Positions 34,991 through 43,186 of a stretch of 64,000 nt of DNA are shown piece after piece (within the stretch, counting starts at the first letter, position 1; each line of letters starts with the position of its first letter). The stretch is taken from NCBI GenBank assembly GCA_011525845.1, contig WYBP01000002.1, positions 1 through 64,000 on the forward strand. The letters run 5' to 3'. Under the pieces are notes generated by a model. It was not told the origin of the DNA. It worked only from the letters and a program-made list of their open reading frames with translations, and searched no databases. The translations under genes were made by a program, and so were the position numbers. This stretch comes from Gemmatimonadaceae bacterium (GTDB lineage: Bacteria; Gemmatimonadota; Gemmatimonadetes; Gemmatimonadales; Gemmatimonadaceae).

Positions 34991-35037
34991 CTCTCTTCTC
35001 GACCGCTTCTCGCGCGGATCCCAGCGGGTTCCCGGCG

Positions 35038-35649
35038 CTACAGCACCAGCTGCTGCGTGTCTCCCCGGGTCACGGCGTGGCAGGCCCGGCAGCGCGCCTC
35101 GTACGCCTCGGCGCCCCCCACCATCACGGTCGGGGAGTCATAGGCGGCCGGACGGCCGTCGATGAGGCGTTGGTTCCGGCTCGCAGGGGCGCCACAGAGC
35201 ACGCAGATCGCGTGCAGCTTGTCCACCACCTCGGCCACGCACATCAGCTGCGGCATCGGCCCGAAGGGTTCGCCCCGGAAGTCGGTGTCGGTGCCGGCGA
35301 GGATCACGCGGCGCCCGCGGAGGGCGAGGTCACTCGCGATGGGCACGATCCCCGCATCGAGGAACTGCACCTCGTCGATCGCCACCACCTGCGCGAGCGG
35401 GTCGAGCCGGAGCGCGATCTGGTGCGACGAGTCCACCGGGACCGCCTCGATGGTGCGGCCGTCATGGCTCCCCACGGCGTAGACGCCCCCCGAGTAGCGG
35501 TCGTCGAGGTGCGACTTGAAGACCTGCACCCGCTTCTTCGCGATCATCGACCGGCGCACGCGGCGGATGAGCTCCTCGCTCTTCCCGCTGAACATCACGC
35601 CGGCGATGACCTCGATCCAGCCGCCGGTCAGCTGGAACGACCCCGTCAC
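35038..35649 (-). CDS. tdk: Thymidine kinase
   Basis: Type II (TK1-like) thymidine kinase of the salvage pathway, 203 residues. It has the P-loop [11 protein letters not shown] (about 17-27), an AIDEVQFLD Walker-B-like segment and the lasso-loop region [22 protein letters not shown]. The structural zinc cysteines are at CVLCGAPAS and CRACH. The GTG start at 35649 overlaps the stop of the upstream gene by 4 nt, so it is the second gene of a two-gene operon with the DEAD-like protein. Convergent with the HEAT operon. Confidence 0.95.
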   Translation of the reverse strand: MTGSFQLTGGWIEVIAGVMFSGKSEELIRRVRRSMIAKKRVQVFKSHLDDRYSGGVYAVGSHDGRTIEAVPVDSSHQIALRLDPLAQVVAIDEVQFLDAGIVPIASDLALRGRRVILAGTDTDFRGEPFGPMPQLMCVAEVVDKLHAICVLCGAPASRNQRLIDGRPAAYDSPTVMVGGAEAYEARCRACHAVTRGDTQQLVL

Positions 35650-37052
35650 CGCTCGTTCCTCGGGCCGCGGCCATCGTCGCGGCGGGGGCCGCGCGGCTTC
35701 TCATTGCGCGGCGCGAAGCCCTTGGGCTTGCCGCCCCGCGGCGTGAACGAGCGGGGACGCTCGCCCCGCTCGCCCCGATCCGGGCGTCCGCCCCGCTCGG
35801 GCCGGCCGCCGCGCTCTGGGCGCGCGCCCCGGTCAGCGGCGCTGCGCGGGCGCGGGAAGCGGTCGCCGCCGGCGCCCGTCGCCTCCTCGCGTTCGCGCAT
35901 CGCCTCCTTCATCACGGTCCGCACGCGCACCTCCGTCTCGCGCACCAGCTCCGCCTGCGCGGCCCGGGTCCGCTCGAGCAGCCGCAGCGCGGCCGCCGCG
36001 ATCTCCAGGCCATCGTGCTCCCCGAGGAGCGGCTCCAGCGCCAGCACCTCGCGCGCGGGGACGCCCTCCGCGAGCATCTCGCGCAGCTCGGCCCGCACCC
36101 GGGCCTCGGAGGCGCGGGCGCGCATGACGGCGGAGCGGGCCGCGAAGGGCTGCGGCGCGGTCTCGCCGGTGAGCAGTTGCAGCGCGGGGAGGTCGCGCGG
36201 CGAGATGATCGCGACGACGGTGGAGGGCTGCGCGGCCACGACCCCGCTCCAGACGGTGGCGGTGGGCACGCCGAGCAGCACCGCGAGCGAGGTGTTCGCC
36301 GCGACCGCATCGGTCGTGACGCAGGCGAGCGCTCCGTCGCGGTACCCGAGCGCGTCGAGCAGGGCGCGCGTCGCATCGAGCGCGTCGTGGTCGGTGACCA
36401 CGATGGTCGCCGAGGGCGCGTCCATCTCATCGAGCACGGTGGGGAGCCCCTCGAGGGGAGCGCCGCGCACCGAGAGGTACTTCACCACCTGGGCGGCCGG
36501 TGCGCCGGCGGCCGGGACGACATCCTCGATCACGCGGCGCGCCTTGTGGAGGTAGCGCTCGAGGAGCGCCTCCACGCCGGGGGTCGCGGCGAGCGCGGTG
36601 AGGAGGCGGGCGGCGCCCTTCGGCACCTCCGCCATCACGGCGGCGACGTCGGCGTCCTCCGGGTCCAGTTCGTCGGCGGCGGCGAAGAGCACCGTCGCGA
36701 CCTCGTCGAGCTTGAGCGCCGAGGCGATGAGCGCCGGTGCGAGTGCCGCCGGGGAGCCGATGACGACCTGCGCCGGCTGGGCGGCGAGCAGTCGCTTCGC
36801 CCGCGCGGGCGACGAGGCCGCGACCACGCGCTTCCCGGCACTGGCGGGGAGCGCGGCGATCGCCCGGGCGAGCGCGACGGTCGCGAGCGCATCGGGTGCG
36901 ATCAGCAGCAGCTGCGGCTGGGCGGCCTCGGCGCCGAGGCGCTCGAGCGCGGGGATCGCCAGGCGCGCGACGCGCGCCCAGTCGGGGGGCATGAAGTACG
37001 CCACATGGGCGGAGCGGACGGCGCCTGCCGTCGCGCGCTCGGGGGTCGTCAC
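35646..37052 (-). CDS. DEAD-box helicase-like protein lacking catalytic motifs, RG-rich tail
   Basis: This 468-residue protein looks like a two-domain RecA-fold protein of the DEAD-box type. Domain 1 (about 40-190) has [36 protein letters not shown] and [20 protein letters not shown], but no Walker A (GxGKT), and AAADELDPE stands in the place of DEAD. Domain 2 (about 200-330) has the helicase-like [40 protein letters not shown] layout. The end (about 400-468) is a low-complexity Arg/Gly/Pro tail ([17 protein letters not shown] and more), typical of RNA-binding helicases. It may bind RNA without unwinding. The GTG at 37052 has AGAGG seven bases upstream. Confidence 0.55.
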   Translation of the reverse strand: MTTPERATAGAVRSAHVAYFMPPDWARVARLAIPALERLGAEAAQPQLLLIAPDALATVALARAIAALPASAGKRVVAASSPARAKRLLAAQPAQVVIGSPAALAPALIASALKLDEVATVLFAAADELDPEDADVAAVMAEVPKGAARLLTALAATPGVEALLERYLHKARRVIEDVVPAAGAPAAQVVKYLSVRGAPLEGLPTVLDEMDAPSATIVVTDHDALDATRALLDALGYRDGALACVTTDAVAANTSLAVLLGVPTATVWSGVVAAQPSTVVAIISPRDLPALQLLTGETAPQPFAARSAVMRARASEARVRAELREMLAEGVPAREVLALEPLLGEHDGLEIAAAALRLLERTRAAQAELVRETEVRVRTVMKEAMREREEATGAGGDRFPRPRSAADRGARPERGGRPERGGRPDRGERGERPRSFTPRGGKPKGFAPRNEKPRGPRRDDGRGPRNER

Positions 37053-37116
37053 AGCGGGACCTCTGTTTTCAATGGCGCGCACCGGGGCGCGTGGGTATCG
37101 TTCGTCGAAGTCGCAA

Positions 37117-37122
37117 TATAAC
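37117..37122 (+). promoter_or_regulatory. Putative -10 element for the aminotransferase gene
   Basis: TATAAC lies in an AT-richer spot (CGCAATATAAC) of the divergent gap between the DEAD-like gene and the aminotransferase. Transcription would start near 37129, leaving a leader of about 20 nt that includes the GGAG ribosome site (37138-37141). The -35 is not clear. Confidence 0.45.
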
Positions 37123-37149
37123 CCTGCCATCCACCCCGGAGCCCTCACG

Positions 37150-38358
37150 TTGCCTGGAGGCCTGACGTTCCGCCCATCGGCGAACATCGCGGAGATGCGC
37201 GAGTCCGCGACCATCGCCGTGTCGCAGCGGGCGAGGGCCCTCAAGGCCGCCGGCCGCGAGATCATCGACCTCGGCGCGGGCGAGCCCGATTTCGAGACCC
37301 CCGAGCCGATCCGGGAGGCGGCCAAGGCGGCCCTCGACCGCGGTGCCACGCGCTACACCGCGGTGGACGGCATCCTTCCGCTCCGCGAGGCGATCGCGGG
37401 TGCGGCGAACGCGGCCTGGCAGGGGACAGATCGCGTGACGCCCGCCGAGGTCGTGGTCTCCACGGGCTCCAAGCAGTCGCTCTTCAACGCGTGCATGGTG
37501 CTGTTCGGCCCGGGGGACGAGGTGCTCGTCCCCACGCCGAGCTGGACGAGCTACTACGAGATGGTGGGGCTCGCGCGGGCCACGGCGGTCGAGGTGCACG
37601 GCGACCCGGCGCGCGGGTTCAAGGTGGACCCGGAACGGCTCAGCCGGCACGCCACGCCCCGCACGCGCGGCGTGATGCTCAACTCGCCGAGCAACCCCAC
37701 CGGCGCCGTCTACTCGCGGGAGGAGTTGCGCGCGATCCTGGACCTCGCGGCGTCGCGGGGCTGGTGGGTGATCAGCGACGAGATCTACGTGCGCATCACC
37801 TACGACGGGACCGCCGCGGGAGCGCTGGACGTCGCCGAGCGCCGGGACAACCTCGTGGTGGTGAATGGCGTCGCGAAGGCGTACGCGATGACCGGGTGGC
37901 GCATCGGCTGGACCGTCTCCCCGCTCCCCGTCGCCAAGGCGATGACGGCGCTCCAGTCGCACACCACCTCGAACGCGACGACCGTGGCCCAGCACGCGGC
38001 GCTCGCGGCGCTGACGCTGGGCGACCCCGTGGAGCGCGCGGTCCGTGCGATGGTGGACGAGTTCCGGGCGCGCCGTGATGCCGCACTCCCGATCCTCCGG
38101 GCCGCGGAGGGCCTGACGGTGCTTCCGCCGGAGGGGGCGTTCTATTTCTACGTCCGGGCGCCGGGCGCGGGCTCGGTGCCGGACGCGGGGAGTGTGTTCG
38201 CCACCCTCCTCCTGGAGGAGGAGGGAGTCGCGGTGGTGCCGGGGCTCGCGTTCCGCACGCCGGACTGGATCCGGATCTCGTACGCGGCGGAGCGATCACA
38301 GGTGCTCGACGCCTGCCGTCGCGTGGTGCGCGCGACGGAGGCGATGGTCGCGCGGTGA
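37150..38358 (+). CDS. Aspartate aminotransferase (class I/II)
   Basis: PLP-dependent aminotransferase of fold type I, 402 residues, most like bacterial aspartate/prephenate aminotransferases of the AspB type. Features are LGAGEPDFETPEPIREAAKA (about 42-61), TRYTAVDGILPLREAIA, LNSPSNPTGAVYSREEL (about 177-193), the PLP-lysine segment NGVAKAYAMTGWRIGW (lysine near residue 242) and the C-terminal AFRTPDWIRISYAAE arginine region. The start is a TTG at 37150 with GGAG eight bases upstream, since it gives the usual 19-residue lead before ATIAVSQRARALKAAG. It converts aspartate and 2-oxoglutarate to oxaloacetate and glutamate, or a related acid pair. Confidence 0.93.
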   Translation: MPGGLTFRPSANIAEMRESATIAVSQRARALKAAGREIIDLGAGEPDFETPEPIREAAKAALDRGATRYTAVDGILPLREAIAGAANAAWQGTDRVTPAEVVVSTGSKQSLFNACMVLFGPGDEVLVPTPSWTSYYEMVGLARATAVEVHGDPARGFKVDPERLSRHATPRTRGVMLNSPSNPTGAVYSREELRAILDLAASRGWWVISDEIYVRITYDGTAAGALDVAERRDNLVVVNGVAKAYAMTGWRIGWTVSPLPVAKAMTALQSHTTSNATTVAQHAALAALTLGDPVERAVRAMVDEFRARRDAALPILRAAEGLTVLPPEGAFYFYVRAPGAGSVPDAGSVFATLLLEEEGVAVVPGLAFRTPDWIRISYAAERSQVLDACRRVVRATEAMVAR

Positions 38359-38466
38359 GGTCGCTCCGCCGGTCGCCGCGCGCTTCCGCTGTGGCGCGGG
38401 CGATTCGGCTGTCGTCGCGGGCCGCGCCCGGGCCCACGCTGTCGCATCGCTGACCCGGGGGGATCC

Positions 38467-38973
38467 GTGTCGATCGAGGTCCGGCTGGAGGAGATCGAGG
38501 AGCAGGAGCTGCCGCCGGTGGACTACCGGTGGGACGCGGACACGGACATCCTCACCGCCGCGCTCCGTCCGGCCGGCGTGGCGGAGGGGCTCTCGGGCTC
38601 CGTGGACATCCAGGGGCCGGACGGCGCGTGGATCATGCTGGAGGTCACCGGCGGGCGGGTGGCGTCGGTGGAGATCGCGGTCTGGCCCGACGTGAAGACG
38701 GTCGACACGCTTCGGCTGCCGGCGGAGAACGGCGCCGTCCGGCTGCGCGTCCCCTCGCGCCCCTCGCAGCCCGGTCTGGCGGCGGTCGAGGTGGACACGA
38801 CCATCCGGGCGGTAGCCGACAAGGCCGAGCGGACGATACACTTCCGCATCGGTCCGCAGCGCTCGTCCCGGGCGATGCGCATCGCCCGCGACCTTATGGT
38901 GGAGGTGGACGCGCGTTCCCGCGTCGCGGGCCTCTGGCTCCTCAACGTCCCCCCGTTCCCCGCCACGTCATGA
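38467..38973 (+). CDS. Conserved protein with DUF2283-like repeats, function unknown
   Basis: This 168-residue protein from GTG 38467 shows DYRWDADTDILTAALRPAGV and GAWIMLEVTGGRVASVEIAV, a pattern similar to the short beta-rich DUF2283 domain, and a C-terminal part with TIHFRIGPQ and VDARSRVAGLWLLNVPPF. A second similar beta-rich unit may exist in the C-terminal half. It is joined by a 4-nt overlap to a Lrp-type effector domain gene, so a small-molecule sensing link is possible. Confidence 0.6.
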   Translation: MSIEVRLEEIEEQELPPVDYRWDADTDILTAALRPAGVAEGLSGSVDIQGPDGAWIMLEVTGGRVASVEIAVWPDVKTVDTLRLPAENGAVRLRVPSRPSQPGLAAVEVDTTIRAVADKAERTIHFRIGPQRSSRAMRIARDLMVEVDARSRVAGLWLLNVPPFPATS

Positions 38974-39248
38974 TCACGACCATCGTCCTCATCCAAGCCG
39001 AGCCCCGTCTCATCCCCAAGTGCGCGGTGGCGCTCGCGGGGATCGAGGGCGTGACGGACGTCTATTCGGTCTCCGGGGAGTGGGACCTGGTGGTGCTCGT
39101 GAAGGTCCGCGAGTACGAGCAGATCGCGCAGATCGTCACGGAGCAGTTCCCCAAGGTGCCGGGCATCGTGAAGACGACGACGCTCACGGCGTTCCGCGCC
39201 TACTCCAAGGCCGACCTGGAACAGGCCTGGGACATGGGCGTCGACTGA
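38970..39248 (+). CDS. Stand-alone Lrp/AsnC effector-binding (RAM) domain protein
   Basis: This 92-residue protein is only the C-terminal effector domain of the Lrp/AsnC family, without a DNA-binding part. MITTIVLIQAEPRLIPKCAV, IEGVTDVYSVSGEWDLVVLV and KVPGIVKTTTLTAFRAYSK are the typical RAM-fold strands and loops. Stand-alone RAM proteins are often small-molecule sensors that partner with other regulators. The ATG overlaps the previous stop by 4 nt. It is convergent and almost touching with the lipoprotein gene on the other strand. Confidence 0.88.
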   Translation: MITTIVLIQAEPRLIPKCAVALAGIEGVTDVYSVSGEWDLVVLVKVREYEQIAQIVTEQFPKVPGIVKTTTLTAFRAYSKADLEQAWDMGVD

Positions 39249-40196
39249 TCAGCGCCCGTCGTCCGTCCTCCGGACGCACCAGCCGAGTCCCATCCGGAAC
39301 ACCTCGGACCACTTGCCGGCGCCGTACTTGAGCACGATGAGGTCCGGCGTGGCGGCGTAGCGCCACTGCTCGACGATGATCTCGTCCACGCCGTCGCCGT
39401 CGAGGTCCACGTGGTTGGCGACGCGCTGGAAGTCCACGGCGCGGGCCTCGCCGTTGGCGAGGTGCGAGTAGCTCGTGTTCTGGGTGCCCGCGGAATCCTC
39501 CGCGAGCGCGAGGATCATCGTCGTGTGGCCGGCCCCCGGTCCCGCGTCGCCGGCGTTGGGGTCGATGTAGCTGCCGAGCAGCGTGCGACCGCTGGGACCC
39601 GCCCCCGTGGACAACCAGCGCCCGATGAAGTCGAGGGACTGCAGCTCCTCACGCCCCACGCCGCCCGCGGTGGCGACCGCGTTCGCGATCGTGCGCCCCG
39701 GAGCGGACGCGTCCCGCGGCAGCGGGTCCGCCTTCTTCTTCTGTGGGAGCGGCACGCTCGAGGCGAGGAACTCGACGCTCTCCTCCGGCGTGATGGTCGC
39801 CTGCAGCCGCACCTCGGCCTGCGGCACCACCTCGCGGCAGGCCGGGAGGGCGTAGAGGGCGTCGACGCCGTCCATCCACATCCCGCGGCTCACCTCGACC
39901 GCCCCGACGTCGGCACCGTCGCGGTAGATCGGGAGGCGGGCACCGGCCCCGAAGTACGTGGAGTCGAAGGTGCGCCACCCGTCGTTGTCGAGCACGATGG
40001 GCTGGAGCGCGCCGTTCGCGATGATCGCGATCGGGGCGGCGCGCGGTTCGTCGCGCGCGCCGTAGACGGTGAAGAGCACGGCGCTCGCCGTGCTCATGTC
40101 GGTCAGCGGAACGGGCGGGGGCAGCTCGGCTTCGTTCGGCTTGTCGCAGGCGAGCGCCAGGAGTAGGATGCTCGCGATGATCACGGGACGGCGCAT
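39249..40196 (-). CDS. Lipoprotein with FG-GAP-like repeat end
   Basis: This 315-residue lipoprotein starts MRRPVIIASILLLALAC with the lipid-site Cys and an acidic start (DKPNEAELPPPV). Near the C-terminus VDLDGDGVDEIIVEQWRYAA is a calcium-binding, FG-GAP-like motif (DxDxDGxxE), and the chain ends WSEVFRMGLGWCVRRTDDGR. No catalytic motif was seen. It is divergent from nurA, whose likely start lies inside this gene (40168). It is probably an outer-membrane or periplasmic lipoprotein of unknown role. Confidence 0.75.
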   Translation of the reverse strand: MRRPVIIASILLLALACDKPNEAELPPPVPLTDMSTASAVLFTVYGARDEPRAAPIAIIANGALQPIVLDNDGWRTFDSTYFGAGARLPIYRDGADVGAVEVSRGMWMDGVDALYALPACREVVPQAEVRLQATITPEESVEFLASSVPLPQKKKADPLPRDASAPGRTIANAVATAGGVGREELQSLDFIGRWLSTGAGPSGRTLLGSYIDPNAGDAGPGAGHTTMILALAEDSAGTQNTSYSHLANGEARAVDFQRVANHVDLDGDGVDEIIVEQWRYAATPDLIVLKYGAGKWSEVFRMGLGWCVRRTDDGR

Positions 40197-41169
40197 CTGG
40201 CCAAGCTATGGCCCGTCCAAGGGAGCGGCAAGCATCCGCGACGCCCTCCGGGCGCTCCGGCGATCCGGCATCCACGCCACCGCCGGCGCGGTTCCCCTGG
40301 AGGCGCTGGCGCGCCAGGATGAGCCGCCGCGGCTCGAGGCGGCGGAGCCGCTCGAAGGGTCCCAGGTCAGCGTGCGGCGCGTGGAGCCCGATGGCACGAC
40401 GTCCTTCGTCGCCTTCCTCGACGGGATCCAGCGTTCGCGCGTCCTCGCGCACGCCGGCACGGTCCCGATCGTCCATGGCGCCGTCGCGGCCGCCGTGCGG
40501 CGGCGGGAGCGTCGGCGCCTGACCACCTGGCAGGAGCCGGTCGTGGCCGAGGCGCTCTACGCCCCCCTGCGTGCGCTGCCCGCGGCGCTCGCCGCGGCGC
40601 TGCAGGAGCACTGTCCGATGGTGGACACCTTCGCGGACGAGGCCGCCGATGCCGCACGACATCCGCAGGAGGTCAGCGCACGCGCCCTCACGGCCGTGCA
40701 GCGCGCGCGCGAGGGCGCGGAGCAGGAGCTCCTCACGCGCTGGGTGCGCGAGGTCGCGGAGCCGGTGCTGGTGGACGGCGGCATCAGCGCGAACGCCGAC
40801 GCGGCGCGGGCCGCGTGCGCGGTGGGGGTGGTGAAGTCCCACCGGACGCTCTACGTGAGCGGCGACACGCTCGGCCTCGTGCTCGGCCTTCGCGAGGGGG
40901 AGCGGACGACGGCGATCGGGCTCTCGACGCCGCGCCGCACGCCGGTGGCGAGCTGGTACCTCCGGCTCCGGACGCACGAGGGACGCTCTCCGCTCCACGG
41001 ACTCGTGCGCGTGGAGGCCGCCCGGGGCGAGGATCTCACCGGGCGCGCCGACCGCATCTCGCGCTGGCTCCTCGCGGAGCGCACGCCCGTCGCGCTCCCC
41101 GACCAGCGCTGGGACGTGATGGTCTACGGCATCCGCGAGTGCGAGCAGTACCTTTCGGCCATCCTGTGA
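40168..41169 (+). CDS. nurA: NurA-like nuclease
   Basis: The 333-residue protein shows the NurA-fold hallmark FVAFLDGIQRSRVL (about 90-103), a Mg2+ site of 5'-3' nucleases that works with HerA. A helical N-terminal part (SIRDALRALRRSGIHATAGA) and a C-terminal domain with VEAARGEDLTGRADRISRWL follow. The start is uncertain: ATG 40168 has AGGAG four bases upstream but lies 29 nt inside the divergent lipoprotein gene. No other ATG/GTG/TTG follows until well inside the domain, and an ATC at 40234 with AAGGGA upstream is a non-standard option. It is joined by a 4-nt overlap (GTGA) to herA, confirming the pair. Confidence 0.75.
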   Translation: MLAMITGRRIWPSYGPSKGAASIRDALRALRRSGIHATAGAVPLEALARQDEPPRLEAAEPLEGSQVSVRRVEPDGTTSFVAFLDGIQRSRVLAHAGTVPIVHGAVAAAVRRRERRRLTTWQEPVVAEALYAPLRALPAALAAALQEHCPMVDTFADEAADAARHPQEVSARALTAVQRAREGAEQELLTRWVREVAEPVLVDGGISANADAARAACAVGVVKSHRTLYVSGDTLGLVLGLREGERTTAIGLSTPRRTPVASWYLRLRTHEGRSPLHGLVRVEAARGEDLTGRADRISRWLLAERTPVALPDQRWDVMVYGIRECEQYLSAIL

Positions 41170-43145
41170 GCACACCTCCGCCCCCGCCGTCCGCGCCCGC
41201 CGTCCTCGGGCGCGTCGTCGCGACCGAGCGCCGGCCCAACACGCCGCACGAGTTCCACTTCTGGACCGCGCTCGACGCGCCGGTCGGGATCGGGACCATC
41301 GTGCGCGTGGAGAGTGCGCGCCCCGTGAACGGCGTGCTCCCGCGCATCTACGGCGTGGTGACGGAGGCGTTCGGCTACACCGACCTACAGACGCCGCTGC
41401 ACGACGTGCTCGGCGCCGACGGCGAGCCGGGCGCGAGCGCGTTCGCGCCGACGGACCGCACCGAGATCCGCCTCTACACGGCCGCCGTGCTCCGGCACCT
41501 GCCCGAGGAGCCGCTCCAGCCCGTGCCGATGGGCACCGTGCACCTCGCGAGCGAGGCGGACGTGCAGGTGGCGCTGCGGATGGACACGTACGTCACCGGC
41601 GATGCGCCACGCGGGATCCCCGTGGGGCTCTATCGCGCGGGCGGCACGGAGGCCGCCGTGCAGCTCGACGCCGACTTCCTCCTCGGGCCGGAGGCCGCGC
41701 ACCTCTCGATCTCCGGCGTCTCGGGGCTCGCCACCAAGACGAGCGCGGTGGAGTGGCTGCTCCAGAGCATCTTCACGCACTTCCCGGCGTCCAAGGGGGG
41801 CGTGGCCGCGGTCTGCTTCAACGTGAAGGGCCCCGACCTCTGCTTCCTCGACCAGCCGGCCCTCGCGCTCGCCGACGAGGACCGCGCGATGTACGCCGCA
41901 CTCGGCGTGCCCGCGGAGCCCTTCACGAACGTCCGCTACTACGCGCCCTGGACGGCCCGCGGCACCCAGCTGGCGACCCTCCGCTCGAACGACGCGCTGC
42001 AGGAGAACGTGCACCCGCTCACCTGGGGCCTGCGCGAGACGCTGCAGTACGCCGAGGTGCTGCTCAACAAGGACGACATCGACGCGAAGGCGGACGCGCT
42101 GATCGACTTCATCAAGGAGCGGGTGCTCGACCAGCCCTTCAGCGACCCCGCGTTCGAGCGCGCGCACGAGGTGCGCTCGTTCGCGGACCTGGAGCAGTGG
42201 TTCCGCGAGCTGCTGCGCGCGATGGAGCAGCGGAACGCCGACCAGTGGCGCACGCACCATGTGGCCACCATCCGGAAGGTGCGGAACCGGCTCTCGAACA
42301 TCTCCACGCGCTGCCGCGGCCTCGTCACGAACGACGGCTCGATGAGCGACCTGCCGTTCGGCGCGTTCGAGGACCGGGGCGTGTACGTCGTGGACGTCGC
42401 GAACCTCGAGGAGGATGCGCAGGACCTCGTCTTCGCGCGCATCGTCTCGCAGCTGCGCGAGCACCTCGAGCGGCGCCAGCTCGGCGTGGAGCACGTGGTG
42501 GTGTTCGTCGACGAGCTCAACAAGTACGCGCCGGCGGACGGGCCGGAGACGTACGTGCGCAAGATGCTCCTCGACATCGCCGAGCGCGGCCGCTACCTGG
42601 GACTCGTGCTCTTCGGCGCGCAGCAGTTCCGGTCGCAGGTGCACCGGCGCGTGGTGGGGAACAGCGGCACGGCGCTCTACGGCCGGATGGATCCCGACGA
42701 GCTCGCGACCCCCGGCTACCAGACCATCACGCCGGCGATCAAGGCGCGGCTCGCCACCCTCGAGAAGGGGCAGCTGATGGTGCGGCACCCGCACTTCGGC
42801 CAGCCGATCTTCGTCCGCTTCCCGCGGCCGGCGGTGCTCGGCGGGCGCGAGGGCGTGGCCCGGTTCCCGCAGGCGGAGGAGCTCACGCTCGAGGCCGCGG
42901 TCACCAAGGGGCTGCGGCGCCTCGACCCGTCCGTCACCCTCGGGTGGGTGCAGGACGCGCTCGCCCTCGCGGGGGAGGACGAGGACGGCATCCTGCGCGC
43001 GCGGAACCGCACGCTGCAGGCGCGCCCCGACGACGTGAAGGCGTACTTCAAGGCGCAGCTCCGCAAGCGCGTCGCCGCCGAGCGCGCGGCGCCGCGCGGG
43101 CCCACGCCGCTCCGCGTCCCGCCCCCCGACGATCCCTACGGCTGA
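41166..43145 (+). CDS. herA: HerA-like hexameric ATPase
   Basis: This 659-residue HerA/FtsK-type ATPase is the motor of the NurA-HerA complex that resects broken DNA ends. The N-terminal region (about 1-150) is a beta-barrel HAS-like domain (GRVVATERRPNTPHEFHFWT). The P-loop is SISGVSGLATKTSAVE, with GVSGLATKT at about 184-192, not the usual GxxGxGK(S/T). Walker B is VVVFVDELNKYAP (about 440-452), and a sensor/arginine-finger part with RRVVGNSGTALYGRMDPDEL follows. The GTG at 41166 overlaps the nurA stop by 4 nt. It is followed 41 nt later by sbcD. Confidence 0.85.
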   Translation: MSTPPPPPSAPAVLGRVVATERRPNTPHEFHFWTALDAPVGIGTIVRVESARPVNGVLPRIYGVVTEAFGYTDLQTPLHDVLGADGEPGASAFAPTDRTEIRLYTAAVLRHLPEEPLQPVPMGTVHLASEADVQVALRMDTYVTGDAPRGIPVGLYRAGGTEAAVQLDADFLLGPEAAHLSISGVSGLATKTSAVEWLLQSIFTHFPASKGGVAAVCFNVKGPDLCFLDQPALALADEDRAMYAALGVPAEPFTNVRYYAPWTARGTQLATLRSNDALQENVHPLTWGLRETLQYAEVLLNKDDIDAKADALIDFIKERVLDQPFSDPAFERAHEVRSFADLEQWFRELLRAMEQRNADQWRTHHVATIRKVRNRLSNISTRCRGLVTNDGSMSDLPFGAFEDRGVYVVDVANLEEDAQDLVFARIVSQLREHLERRQLGVEHVVVFVDELNKYAPADGPETYVRKMLLDIAERGRYLGLVLFGAQQFRSQVHRRVVGNSGTALYGRMDPDELATPGYQTITPAIKARLATLEKGQLMVRHPHFGQPIFVRFPRPAVLGGREGVARFPQAEELTLEAAVTKGLRRLDPSVTLGWVQDALALAGEDEDGILRARNRTLQARPDDVKAYFKAQLRKRVAAERAAPRGPTPLRVPPPDDPYG

Positions 43146-43172
43146 CCGGTGCGGCGGCGCGGTTGGCGGGCG

Positions 43173-43178
43173 TAGATT
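43173..43178 (+). promoter_or_regulatory. Putative -10 element for sbcD
   Basis: TAGATT lies eight bases before the GTG at 43187, with no ribosome site in between. It resembles the elements at 12257, 25753 and 27319 and suggests a separate, leaderless transcript for sbcD-sbcC. Confidence 0.35.
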
Positions 43179-43186
43179 CCCGCAGC

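Noticed and set aside
40208-40522. ATG at 40208 as the nurA start
   Set aside because: This ATG is in a different frame from the NurA-like protein and its frame shows no homology.
40168-43145. HerA-NurA pair as an anti-phage defence module
   Set aside because: Defence HerA is typically paired with Sir2 or DUF4297; here the partner is NurA with SbcCD following, so repair is the simpler reading.
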